DNA of 57,974 nt from positions 1 through 57,974 of the forward strand of contig JAAWOG010000017.1 in NCBI GenBank assembly GCA_022799355.1, written 5' to 3'. The position numbers and the translations under genes are program-made. This stretch comes from Lachnospiraceae bacterium (GTDB taxonomy: Bacteria; Bacillota; Clostridia; Lachnospirales; Lachnospiraceae). Shown one piece after another: positions 17,437 through 25,919 of this stretch (position 1 is the stretch's first letter; the number at the start of each line of letters is the position of its first letter). The notes below the pieces were generated by a model. It made no database searches and was not told the DNA's origin. It worked only from the letters and a program-made list of their open reading frames with translations.

Positions 17437-18426
17437 TTAAATCTTTTTCTCAAAATGCTGATAATCTTTGCTGGAACGCCAACTGCCGCCCCAGGTGAAG
17501 CCATGTTGTATAAAAAGCTGGTAAGCAAGGTCGGTTTTGTCGATCTTATAAGGAAAATCCTGTTCTCTGTCCGCATAGGCTTCGCTCCCGGCGGGGGAGA
17601 TATTGACCGTGCCGTCCTTGCGGGTGGTGACGTAGGGGTTGTAGAAGGGATTCAGGTCAATGGCAAGGCCGTAGGCATGGTTGGAAAGTCTGCCGGAGGG
17701 AAGCGCCCTGTAGTTAAAGCAGGATGTATTATTGTCTTCCATGGACAGTTCATCATCCCCCTGATATTCCTCCACAAGACATATTTTCTCCACGGGATAT
17801 TGTGCTTCGTAAAGTGCGCAGAAAATTTCTGTCAGATCCTGGGCGATCGCCTTGTGGCAGATGAGTTCTCCCGTCCGGGTATTTCCGTCAAAATCATAAT
17901 ACAGAACGCTGACATAGCGAAGCATATCATAGGAGATGGCGGCATTGGCGTCGTCGGCGGGATAAGAGATGCCTGTGATCTTTTCCTTTATGGTATCATT
18001 TAAAGATTCATAGTAGAAGCCTTCCTGACAGGTTATCCGGTCATCCATGGCAGTATCCTCCTTAGGCAGGGTAGATTTATTTTCCGGATTTGCGGAGTTA
18101 TCTTCAGCACTGTCCGCGGGCAGGTCCTCGACTTCGGCGGTGTGATCCTTTGATTGTGCAGGGAGGGAGGAATCCGTATCTGTCTGAGAGGAAGCCTGTG
18201 ATGTCTGTGCCTGCTCCCGGTCGGAAGATTCGGACAGACCGCTGGCGTTATTCTGTTCAGAGCTTATGGTCTCCTCCTGTTCTCTGGCAAGGTCCTCTAA
18301 GGTTTCGCCTCCGCTGAGGATGCCTGAGCGGATCATCACGGCACATATGATGGTCAGGATAATTAATATTCCCATATTCTTATATAGTATTTTCTTTTGC
18401 CGATTATTCAAAAAATTTTTACTCAT
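17437..18426 (-). CDS. D-alanyl-D-alanine carboxypeptidase, VanY family
   Basis: A 329-residue membrane-anchored peptidoglycan hydrolase. N-terminal cytoplasmic tail and one transmembrane anchor (about residues 18-36), a Ser/Thr/Glu-rich linker (about 45-130) and the VanY/peptidase M15B domain. Zinc-site segments are visible: SNHAYGLAIDLNPFYNP (His and Asp ligands) and the final KDYQHFEKK (His ligand), with GFTWGGSW between. It trims the terminal D-Ala of peptidoglycan stems. No van resistance genes are nearby, so a housekeeping wall role is likely. There is no Shine-Dalgarno; the ATG lies exactly at the predicted transcription start (see the promoter entry). Confidence 0.9.
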   Translation of the reverse strand: MSKNFLNNRQKKILYKNMGILIILTIICAVMIRSGILSGGETLEDLAREQEETISSEQNNASGLSESSDREQAQTSQASSQTDTDSSLPAQSKDHTAEVEDLPADSAEDNSANPENKSTLPKEDTAMDDRITCQEGFYYESLNDTIKEKITGISYPADDANAAISYDMLRYVSVLYYDFDGNTRTGELICHKAIAQDLTEIFCALYEAQYPVEKICLVEEYQGDDELSMEDNNTSCFNYRALPSGRLSNHAYGLAIDLNPFYNPYVTTRKDGTVNISPAGSEAYADREQDFPYKIDKTDLAYQLFIQHGFTWGGSWRSSKDYQHFEKKI

Positions 18427-18432
18427 ACAGAG

Positions 18433-18483
18433 ATTGTACCATATTTTTCGTGACTTGTAATCAGGAATAATATCTAGTATACT
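18433..18483. promoter_or_regulatory. Bidirectional promoter with a shared -35 box (vanY / ecfA1)
   Basis: Plus strand: TTGTAA (18455-18460), 17-bp spacer, TATACT (18478-18483), reading into ecfA1. Minus strand: TTACAA (the same 6 bases), 16-bp spacer, TACAAT (18438-18433) with an extended TGG before it, reading into the VanY gene. The minus -10 box is separated from the VanY ATG by 6 bases, so transcription is predicted to start at the A of ATG. Confidence 0.65.
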
Positions 18484-18522
18484 ATATTCTGTGTATAAAC
18501 GGTGCGATAAGCAGGAGTATTT

Positions 18523-19386
18523 ATGAAGATTGTAAAGACAAAGGATCTTGTTTTTGACTATATCAGGCGCGATGAAGAGGGAAATGTGGAGGGTATCACA
18601 ACGGCGGTGGACCATGTGGATCTGGATGTGGAGCCCGGAGATTTCATTGCCATTTTAGGGCACAATGGTTCGGGAAAATCCACGCTGGCAAAGCATTTTA
18701 ATGCAATTTTAATGCCCACCGAGGGCGCGGTATGGGTGGATGGTATGGACACGGCGGACAAGGATAAGCTCTGGGAAATCAGGCAGAGAGCCGGTATGGT
18801 CTTTCAGAACCCGGATAATCAGATTATCGGTCAGGTAGTTGAGGAGGATGTGGGGTTTGGTCCTGAGAATATGGGCGTGCCGACAAAGGAGATCTGGGAG
18901 CGGGTTAAGGAAAGCCTTAAGGCGGTGGGGATGTATGAATACCGCAAGTATGCGCCGAACAAGCTTTCCGGCGGACAGAAACAGCGGGTGTCCATTGCCG
19001 GCGTTCTCGCCATGCATCCGAAGTGTATTGTGCTGGATGAGCCGACTGCCATGCTGGATCCCGGCGGGAGAAAGGAAGTTATCCGGGCGGTGCGGGCGCT
19101 GAATGATGTGGAAAAGGTGACGATCATTCTGATCACCCATTATATGGAAGAGATTATTCATGCGGATAAAGTGTTTGTGATGGATCGGGGAAAGGTTGCG
19201 ATGCGGGGGACGCCGCGGGAGATCTTTTCGCAGGTGGAAAAGTTAAAGGAATTAAGGCTGGATGTGCCGAAGGTGACACTTCTGGCGTATGAACTCAGAA
19301 AGAGCGGGCTTGCGCTGCCGGAGGGCATACTGACAGTGAAGGAGCTGGTGGAGGCGCTGGATAGGCTGAAAGCGGGAGATAAGTGA
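18523..19386 (+). CDS. ecfA1: Energy-coupling factor transporter ATPase EcfA1
   Basis: A 287-residue ATPase of group II ECF transporters, which import vitamins and metals by pairing with separate S components encoded elsewhere. Walker [11 protein letters not shown]-loop [18 protein letters not shown] (the Q-helix typical of ECF ATPases), signature LSGGQKQR, Walker [14 protein letters not shown] and ILITHYMEE. It starts an ecfA1-ecfA2-ecfT operon from a good promoter; AGGAG precedes the start. The stop overlaps the next start. Confidence 0.97.
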   Translation: MKIVKTKDLVFDYIRRDEEGNVEGITTAVDHVDLDVEPGDFIAILGHNGSGKSTLAKHFNAILMPTEGAVWVDGMDTADKDKLWEIRQRAGMVFQNPDNQIIGQVVEEDVGFGPENMGVPTKEIWERVKESLKAVGMYEYRKYAPNKLSGGQKQRVSIAGVLAMHPKCIVLDEPTAMLDPGGRKEVIRAVRALNDVEKVTIILITHYMEEIIHADKVFVMDRGKVAMRGTPREIFSQVEKLKELRLDVPKVTLLAYELRKSGLALPEGILTVKELVEALDRLKAGDK

Positions 19387-20225
19387 TGGCATTGATCTTG
19401 GACCATGTGACATATGAATACGGAAGCGGGACGGAGCTTTTGGTGCGGGCGCTCGATGATGTGTCCCTGGTGATTCCGGACGGACAGTTTATCGGGCTGA
19501 TCGGACATACCGGTTCCGGGAAATCCACGCTGGTACAGCATTTGAACGCATTGCTCGTGCCAACCTCAGGGAATATCTATTATAATGGAGAGGATATTCA
19601 CGATAAGGATTTCAGCAGGAAGAGGCTGCGGAGCAAGGTCGGGCTGGTATTTCAGTATCCGGAGCATCAGTTGTTTGAGACGGATGTGTTTACGGATGTC
19701 TGTTTCGGCCCCAAAAATCTGGGGCTGGATCGGAAGGAGACGGAACTGCGGGCTTTTCAGGCACTGAAACAGGTGGGGCTGCCGGATGAGTGTTTTTATC
19801 AGTCCCCCTTTGATTTATCCGGCGGACAGAAGCGCCGGGCGGCGATCGCCGGAGTGCTTGCCATGAAGCCGGAGGTGCTGATTCTGGATGAGCCCACGGC
19901 GGGGCTTGATCCGAAGGGCAGGGATGAGATTCTGGGGCTGGTGTCTTCCATCAGGAAGGAGAGCGGAATGACGGTGATACTGGTGTCCCACAGTATGGAC
20001 GATGTGGCGGAATATGTGGACAGGATCATTGTGATGAGCCGGGGCGGTATCCGCTTTGATGATGAGCCGAAAAAGGTGTTTGCCCATAAGGAAGAACTGG
20101 AGGAGATGGGGCTTTCCGTTCCTCAGGTGACGGATGTGATGTACGCCCTGCGGGAGGCAGGCTGGGCGGTGGGCACGGAGGCGATCACAATCGAAGAGGC
20201 GAAACAGGAGATTCTGAAATGTTAA
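19386..20225 (+). CDS. ecfA2: Energy-coupling factor transporter ATPase EcfA2
   Basis: A 279-residue partner ATPase. Walker A GHTGSGKST, VFQYPEHQLFETDVFTDV (Q-helix), LSGGQKRR, VLILDEPTAGLDP, ILVSHSMDD. The ATG overlaps the ecfA1 stop by one base (TGATG); a GTG one codon earlier is an alternative. Together with EcfA1 it forms the asymmetric ATPase pair. Confidence 0.97.
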   Translation: MALILDHVTYEYGSGTELLVRALDDVSLVIPDGQFIGLIGHTGSGKSTLVQHLNALLVPTSGNIYYNGEDIHDKDFSRKRLRSKVGLVFQYPEHQLFETDVFTDVCFGPKNLGLDRKETELRAFQALKQVGLPDECFYQSPFDLSGGQKRRAAIAGVLAMKPEVLILDEPTAGLDPKGRDEILGLVSSIRKESGMTVILVSHSMDDVAEYVDRIIVMSRGGIRFDDEPKKVFAHKEELEEMGLSVPQVTDVMYALREAGWAVGTEAITIEEAKQEILKC

Positions 20226-21037
20226 AAGATATTACACTTGGACAATATTATCAGACAGATTCCGTGGTGCACAGACTGGATCCGAGAGTGAAACTGGCGG
20301 CAACGCTGCTCTATATTTGTTCTTTGGTTACGGTGAAGCAGGCGCCGGGGTATGTGCTGGCAGTTCTTTTTCTGGCAGTGGTGATCCGGCTTTCCCATGT
20401 ACCTTTTCGGTTTATGATACGGGGGATGCGCTCCATATTGCTTTTACTGATACTGACTTTTTTTATGAACCTGTTTATGATAAAAGGGGAGGTGCTCGTT
20501 CAGTTCTGGAAGCTTTCGATCTCGAGGGAAGGCGCTGAGATGGCGGTAAAGATGGCGGTGAGGCTGAGCCTTCTGATCATAGGCTCTTCCGTGCTGACGC
20601 TCACAACCACGCCGAACAATCTGATGGACGGAATGGAAAAGGCTTTAAAACCGCTGAAGAAGCTGAGGGTGCCGGTACATGAGATCGCCATGATGATGTC
20701 CATTGCGCTGCGGTTTATTCCGATGCTGCTGGAAAAAACCGACAGGATCATGAAGGCGCAGATGGCAAGGGGCGCCGCCTTTGATGAGGGAAATCTGATC
20801 AAAAAGGCAAAGAGCATGGTGCCGCTTCTGGTGCCGCTTCTGGTTTCTTCCTTTCAGATAGCGGGCGATCTGGCAATGGCAATGGAGAACCGCTGTTACC
20901 GGGGAGGCGAGGGACGGACAAAGATGAAGCCTCTGCAGTATAAAAGACGGGATTATATCACTTATATTGTGGTTTTGGTTTATTTTGCGGCATGTATTGC
21001 GGCCGGAAGGATTGTGCCCTTTGGGAGGATTTTTTAA
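20219..21037 (+). CDS. ecfT: Energy-coupling factor transporter transmembrane protein EcfT
   Basis: A 272-residue membrane scaffold with about five to six TM helices, overlapping ecfA2 by 7 bases. The N-terminal signature YYQTDSVVHRLDPRVKL and the ATPase-coupling motif QMARGAAFDEG (Ala-Arg-Gly box, about residue 182) identify EcfT. It connects the two ATPases to the S component. Confidence 0.96.
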   Translation: MLKDITLGQYYQTDSVVHRLDPRVKLAATLLYICSLVTVKQAPGYVLAVLFLAVVIRLSHVPFRFMIRGMRSILLLLILTFFMNLFMIKGEVLVQFWKLSISREGAEMAVKMAVRLSLLIIGSSVLTLTTTPNNLMDGMEKALKPLKKLRVPVHEIAMMMSIALRFIPMLLEKTDRIMKAQMARGAAFDEGNLIKKAKSMVPLLVPLLVSSFQIAGDLAMAMENRCYRGGEGRTKMKPLQYKRRDYITYIVVLVYFAACIAAGRIVPFGRIF

Positions 21038-21069
21038 GGGATAAAAAGCGGGGAGAAGGAGATAAGGGG

Positions 21070-22643
21070 ATGAAAGAGAGAAAGACAGAATACCGGAAAA
21101 AATTATTGACCTGGGGATTGCTTATATTATGCACTCCGGTTGTGGGGGGGTAACGTATTACAGTTTGCGCTATTCCATGCAGTTCATTGATCTTTGTAAT
21201 GAATCGATGATATGGGAGACAAAGGATTCTTTACCGCTTCATATCGCGGTAGCGGCAGCGTTCGTTATGGTATTGACCGGAGCAGATAAATATCTGAAAA
21301 AATGCGCGGATGCCAAAAAGGCATTAAAGCGCTTTTTGTATATTGTTATGTCCGTGACGTTGGGAGGCAGCCTGATCTGGGTATTGAATGGTAATTTTTA
21401 CGCACAGAGCGATTCCCGTTCCGTTTTGGAATGTATAGGACGCATACAGCATGGAGATTTTTCGGATCTGCAGCCCGCGGGCTATTTGGGAGCGTATCAG
21501 AATCAGATTGGCATCGCGGCGATCTTTCAGTTGATTTTCTTTGTTTGCAGGACTGACAATGATATTGTGCTGCAGGTAGTAAATGCATTATGCGTGCCCT
21601 GTATTGTGATTGCAGGAAGCGGCTTTTTGAGAGAGATTCATTGTCACAGAATATGTTATGTATGTTATCTGATATTCATGCTGTTTTGTTTTCCGCTTTT
21701 TCTTTATACGCCCTATGTATACGGAGAGATTATATCTGTGACAGCCGGCTGCTTCTTTATCTGGGCAGCTGTTTGTTATATAAAAAGGGGAAGGGTGGCT
21801 GCATGGATTTCTCTGGGCGTCAGTGCCGTGATCGGGAATACGGCGAGAGGAAACTTTCCGGTACTGCTGATCGCCTTTGGGATTATGGCAGTACTTTACT
21901 GCATTCGGAGAAAAAGGATCATACCGCTGATCTGTGCGCTGACAGTGACTTTGGCTGCTTTGGCAGGAAACAGGGCATGTTATGCGTATTATGAGCATAT
22001 TTCGGGGACGGAACTGGATCAGGGAATACCGATTGAGGGCTGGATCGCGATGGGGCTTAATGACGGTGCGGAGGCGGCTGGTATGTATAATGGATACAAT
22101 GTGAATACCTACGCAAAGCACGATTATAACAGGGAAGCGGCAAAGGCGGAATCCTGTGCCTATATTCATGACAGGCTTTATATGCTCTCGGGTGGCGGCT
22201 GGAAATCTTTTTATAAGGAAAAATTTCTGGTGCAGTGGAATGATCCGACATTTACCTGTTTTATGGAGAATCGAACATTTATTCCGGAACCGAAGCTTTC
22301 CGTGATCAGAGAGATTATGATCGATGATGGAAAATATTATGGGACGGCGGTGGAATGTATGAATCAATATCAGTCACTGCTTTACCTGGGAGCATTGTTT
22401 TATTGTATGGCGGCCTTTAGCGGCAAAAAATCATTTTATGAGTTACTGCCGCTTGTCGTCATATTGGGAGGGTGTCTTTTTTCCCTGTTGTGGGAAGCCA
22501 TGGCAAGATATGTTTTTCCTTATATTATTTACATGGTGCCCATCTCGGCTGAGGGGTGGTATCATGCGCAGGAGTTGTCAAAAAGAGGGTACCGGTCCCT
22601 GCGGAAGATAAATTATCGGAAATTATGTAACAAAGATGGCTGA
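21070..22643 (+). CDS. Multi-pass membrane protein (glycosyltransferase-like), frameshifted in a poly-G tract
   Basis: If read through, 524 residues with 10 or more hydrophobic helices and a large polar C-terminal part, resembling GT-C/PMT-type membrane glycosyltransferases; no catalytic motif is certain. The natural start appears to be ATG 21070, with AAGGAGA just upstream, encoding a basic tail and first TM (KKLLTWGLLILCTPVVGG). This frame stops at TAA 21151 immediately after a run of seven G (21144-21150); adding one G (or losing two) joins it to the open frame that continues GVTYYSLRYS. Without the shift, translation would have to begin at ATG 21129, which has no ribosome site and loses TM1. 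It lies between ecfT and truA, where most relatives have no gene. Confidence 0.75.
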
Positions 22644-22683
22644 AATGTAACGAGCAGACAGAAAAACGGGGCGGATATAAGAT

Positions 22684-23445
22684 ATGGAGAACAAAAAACG
22701 GATCTGCCTGACAGTGGCCTATGACGGCACCGCGTATTGTGGCTGGCAGGTTCAGAAAAATGGCAGGACGATAGAGGGAGAACTGAACAGGGCGCTGGGA
22801 GAACTGACCGGGGAAGAGATTCTGGTGACAGGCGCGAGCAGAACGGATGCGGGGGTGCACGGACTGTGTAATATTGCCGTGTTTGACACGCTGTCGAGGA
22901 TACCGGGAGAAAAGTTTTCCTATGCGTTGAACCAGAGGCTTCCGGAGGATATCAGAGTGCGCGCCTCAAAGGAGGTGGATAAGGATTTTCACCCGCGGCA
23001 TTGCAGGAGTAAAAAGACTTACGAGTATCATATTCTGAATTCGGAATTTCCCAACCCGGTAAAACGGCTGTACGCTCATTTTACGTATGTGCCGCTGGAT
23101 GAGGAGAAGATGAGACGGGCGGCGGCGTATCTGGTGGGAGAGCATGATTTTGCCAGTTTCCGCAGTGCGGGAAGCCAGGCGGAAACGACGGTCAGGACGA
23201 TCTATGAACTGGATGTGGCAAGGGACGGGGAAGAAATCATAATCCGTGTGACGGGAAACGGATTTTTATATAATATGGTAAGGATTATTGCCGGAACACT
23301 GATGGAGGCGGGATGCGGGCGCATGGAGCCGGAGAAGATGCGGGAGGTTCTGGCGGCGGGGGACAGAGCGGCGGCAGGTCCGACGGCGCCGGCGTGCGGG
23401 CTGATTCTGGTGAAATATGAGTATGAAAATAATGTGACGGTTTGA
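22684..23445 (+). CDS. truA: tRNA pseudouridine(38-40) synthase TruA
   Basis: A 253-residue enzyme that isomerises uridines 38-40 in the tRNA anticodon arm. The catalytic Asp is in GASRTDAGVHG (about residue 59). Other conserved segments: YDGTAYCGWQ near the N terminus, HCRSKKTYEY and GNGFLYNMVRIIAGTL. Full length. The Shine-Dalgarno is weak (GGGGCGG). In Firmicutes it commonly lies between ecfT and rplM, as here. Confidence 0.96.
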   Translation: MENKKRICLTVAYDGTAYCGWQVQKNGRTIEGELNRALGELTGEEILVTGASRTDAGVHGLCNIAVFDTLSRIPGEKFSYALNQRLPEDIRVRASKEVDKDFHPRHCRSKKTYEYHILNSEFPNPVKRLYAHFTYVPLDEEKMRRAAAYLVGEHDFASFRSAGSQAETTVRTIYELDVARDGEEIIIRVTGNGFLYNMVRIIAGTLMEAGCGRMEPEKMREVLAAGDRAAAGPTAPACGLILVKYEYENNVTV

Positions 23446-23492
23446 AAAAGCAAAAAAGTGCTCAAAACAGCAGGAAATTTTGGAAATCCGGC

Positions 23493-23521
23493 TTGACATT
23501 GTAAAATCGGAATTATATAAT
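23493..23521 (+). promoter_or_regulatory. Consensus promoter of rplM-rpsI
   Basis: TTGACA (23493-23498), 17-bp spacer, TATAAT (23516-23521): a full consensus sigma-A promoter, fitting strong ribosomal-protein expression. Confidence 0.9.
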
Positions 23522-23527
23522 ATTTAA

Positions 23528-23693
23528 CTGTGACAACATCATTCGGCAGTGTGCCAAAGCCCCGGCAGGCTGACGGATAACTGGAACGGCGCTGTTCCAA
23601 AGCGAGAGAAATGCGGCCCGGACATCCGCATGGAAAGCAGGGAACATCCGGCATAAGAGAAGCTTTTGAAGTAACTTGTTTGATGGAGGAAAC
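23528..23693 (+). promoter_or_regulatory. Structured leader of rplM, probable L13 leader
   Basis: About 165 nt of GC-rich leader between the promoter and the rplM start, in an otherwise AT-rich gap. It contains hairpins GGAAC/GTTCC (about 23580-23597) and ATGCGG/CCGCAT (about 23611-23632). Firmicutes rplM genes are known to carry an autoregulatory L13 leader at this position; I infer the same here from position and structure but could not run a covariance model. Confidence 0.5.
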
Positions 23694-24125
23694 ATGATGA
23701 AAACATTTATGGCAAGTCCTGCTACGATCGACAGAAAATGGTATGTAGTGGACGCTACAGATATGACACTCGGACGTTTGGCATCTGAGATTGCAAAGGT
23801 GCTGAGAGGGAAAAATAAAGCGATCTTTACCCCTCATATGGATACAGGCGATTATGTGATCGTAATAAATGCGGAAAAGATTAAAGTAACCGGTAAGAAG
23901 ATGGATCAGAAGATCTACTATCGTCATTCTGCTTATGTGGGCGGTATGAAAGAGACAAAATTAAAAGAAAAACTGGCTAAGAAGCCGGAAGAAGTAATTG
24001 AACTTGCTGTCAAAGGCATGCTTCCGAAAGGGCCTCTGGGAAGAGAGATGTATAAGAAGCTTTATGTTTATGCAGGTCCGGAACACAAACACGCTGCACA
24101 GAAACCGGAAGTATTAACATTTTAA
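23694..24125 (+). CDS. rplM: 50S ribosomal protein L13
   Basis: A 143-residue L13: [27 protein letters not shown] N terminus, [56 protein letters not shown] 23694 (or 23697) follows GGAGG at 23685-23689. It is the first gene of the rplM-rpsI operon. Confidence 0.98.
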   Translation: MMKTFMASPATIDRKWYVVDATDMTLGRLASEIAKVLRGKNKAIFTPHMDTGDYVIVINAEKIKVTGKKMDQKIYYRHSAYVGGMKETKLKEKLAKKPEEVIELAVKGMLPKGPLGREMYKKLYVYAGPEHKHAAQKPEVLTF

Positions 24126-24153
24126 CCAGAAGGACTGAAAGGAGAAAAGTAAA

Positions 24154-24552
24154 ATGGCTAAAGCAGCAAATAATTTTTACGGTACAGGTAGAAGAAAAAA
24201 ATCAATTGCCAGAGTTTATTTAAAACCCGGCAAAGGAAATATTACGGTAAATAAGCGCGACATCAATGACTATTTTGGTCTTGAGACATTAAAGGTTATC
24301 GTTCGCCAGCCTCTTGCACTGACAGAGACGACAGACAAGTTTGATGTAGTCGTAACGGTAAAGGGCGGCGGCACTACCGGTCAGGCAGGTGCTATCAGAC
24401 ATGGTATTGCAAGAGCGCTTCTGACAGTGGACAACGATTACAGGCCCGCTTTGAAGAAAGCAGGTTTCCTGACGAGAGATCCTCGTATGAAAGAGAGAAA
24501 GAAATACGGCTTGAAGGCAGCGAGACGTGCACCGCAGTTCTCGAAGAGATAG
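24154..24552 (+). CDS. rpsI: 30S ribosomal protein S9
   Basis: A 132-residue S9. [34 protein letters not shown] and the invariant basic C terminus PQFSKR, whose last Arg contacts P-site tRNA. AAGGAG precedes the start; a terminator follows. Confidence 0.98.
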   Translation: MAKAANNFYGTGRRKKSIARVYLKPGKGNITVNKRDINDYFGLETLKVIVRQPLALTETTDKFDVVVTVKGGGTTGQAGAIRHGIARALLTVDNDYRPALKKAGFLTRDPRMKERKKYGLKAARRAPQFSKR

Positions 24553-24610
24553 TTTTGGTTCAGCAAGAGATAGGCAAACGAAATATCAAATATGGATTTC
24601 AAGAATATTT

Positions 24611-24639
24611 ACTCCGCAGGTTTTCCTGCGGAGTTTTTA
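24611..24639 (+). terminator. Terminator of rplM-rpsI
   Basis: ACTCCGCAGG / CCTGCGGAGT around a TTTT loop, followed by TTTTTAT. Confidence 0.92.
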
Positions 24640-24641
24640 TC

Positions 24642-24670
24642 TTAACTTTTCAGAGGATTAGGGGTATAAT
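24642..24670 (+). promoter_or_regulatory. Promoter of the zeta-like pair
   Basis: TTAACT (24642-24647), 17-bp spacer and TATAAT (24665-24670), 36 bases upstream of the first start codon. Confidence 0.55.
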
Positions 24671-24705
24671 AAATTTTATGCAATGCGAATTATGGAGGTG
24701 CTAGT

Positions 24706-24885
24706 ATGTGTGATGTCAAAAAATATGAAAAAATCTATGAAGATATAAAATTGCTTCAACCGGAAGATACTTTACAGCTTGTGTTGGAGGCCGAAACAGA
24801 AGAACAAAGAAGTTTTTATGAAATGGTGGGTAATTTTCTTCTGCAAAAGAAACAGAGACAGGTAATAGAAAGGAATCTCTTTTAG
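24706..24885 (+). CDS. 59-residue partner protein of the zeta-like kinase, candidate antitoxin
   Basis: An acidic helical protein (MCDVKKYEKIYEDIKLL...) ending VIERNLF, too short for usual gene calling. GGAGG lies 8 bases before the ATG. Its TAG overlaps the following GTG start by one base (TAGTG), so translation of the kinase is coupled to it. The position and coupling fit the antitoxin-first order of epsilon/zeta and PezA/PezT modules, but the sequence itself matches neither epsilon nor PezA that I can recognise. The antitoxin role is inference. Confidence 0.75.
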   Translation: MCDVKKYEKIYEDIKLLQPEDTLQLVLEAETEEQRSFYEMVGNFLLQKKQRQVIERNLF

Positions 24886-25445
24886 TGAAAAAATATATTT
24901 TAATAGCAGGTGTTAATGGGGCAGGCAAATCAACTTTGTATCAGTCATTGCAAAGTCTGCATGATGTACCGAGAGTGAATGCGGATGAAATATTGAGGGA
25001 ATTTGGCGATTGGAGAAATATGCCTGACGTTATAACTGCGGGAAAAATGACAGTAAAGAAGATTGCCGGATATTTTGAGAAAGGTATTACATTTAATCAG
25101 GAAACTACATTATGTGGGAAATCAATTCTAAATAATATAGCAAAAGCAAAAAAAAGAGGATATTTTATCGAACTGCATTATGTTGGGGTTGAAAATGCAG
25201 ATATTGCGAAGGAAAGAGTAGCAGAGCGTATCAGACAGGGCGGCCATGGCATTGCAGAGCAGGATATAGAAAGAAGATATATTGAGACTTTTGATAATTT
25301 GAAAAAGGCTTTGCCAGAAAGTGACCTGGCAGCATTCTATGATAACACGATAGAATTTCGCAGGTTTGCAATATATAAGAATGGAATACCGGTCAGGATT
25401 TCGCACAATGTGCCGAATTGGTATGAAAAATTTATAGAAATGTAA
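24885..25445 (+). CDS. Zeta-toxin-family P-loop kinase
   Basis: A 186-residue zeta-toxin-like ATPase. Walker A GVNGAGKST (residues 8-16), NADEILREFGDW, then FNQETTLCGK (about residue 67) with the conserved Glu, and ERVAERIRQGGHGI with the arginines that bind nucleotide. Family members phosphorylate UDP-N-acetylglucosamine and block wall synthesis, or act as benign small-molecule kinases. GTG start coupled to the upstream gene. Length is shorter than plasmid zeta and similar to the chromosomal single-domain group. Confidence 0.85.
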   Translation: MKKYILIAGVNGAGKSTLYQSLQSLHDVPRVNADEILREFGDWRNMPDVITAGKMTVKKIAGYFEKGITFNQETTLCGKSILNNIAKAKKRGYFIELHYVGVENADIAKERVAERIRQGGHGIAEQDIERRYIETFDNLKKALPESDLAAFYDNTIEFRRFAIYKNGIPVRISHNVPNWYEKFIEM

Positions 25446-25557
25446 AATAGAGAGCGGTAATTTATATAATGAAAAGGCGTGAGATATTAAAAAATAGTAC
25501 GGATAAGTGACGGGTAACTAACAAATTGTCTGAAAATGCCGTAAGCCTGTTTAGAAA

Positions 25558-25890
25558 GTTGAGACATTTGACTTCGGAGTTCATATAAGTAAATATGTAC
25601 GGTATGAGCCTGAAACAAAAATGCGAGCCGGCATCGATTATGTCGTGAATTTTCTTATCTTTGAAAAATCTAAGGCAGGTTCTGCGGCAAATGAGATCGT
25701 GGGTATGATAGGCTCACGGATGGATGATGCTAACACACGATACATACTAAGAGACAGATGGCGCAGAAAAGTTGTTAAATGCAATATACAACCCCAAAAA
25801 TTGGTTTTATTTGTAAAAAATATAATGCAAAAAGCAGAAAACCTTAACAGAACTCTTGAAGATCCGGGGAAGTATGTTATAATAAGATGA
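25558..25890 (+). pseudogene. Gene fragment of unknown family
   Basis: The open stretch reads VETFDFGVHISKYVRYEPET, then an ATG at 25621 and 89 more residues to EDPGKYVIIR. It has no ribosome site and the frame is closed by TAG just upstream, so it looks like the 3' end of a lost gene. The preceding 110 bases (25446-25557) hold no gene. I do not recognise the family. Confidence 0.35.
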
Positions 25891-25919
25891 CTATAAAAAA
25901 ATAATGGAGGAGAGATTCT

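Noticed and set aside
17437-18426. Vancomycin-resistance cluster because of VanY and VanRS-like proteins
   Set aside because: No vanHAX ligase genes; the two-component pair at 7.7-9.3 kb is tied to an ABC exporter, and VanY-type carboxypeptidases are common housekeeping proteins.
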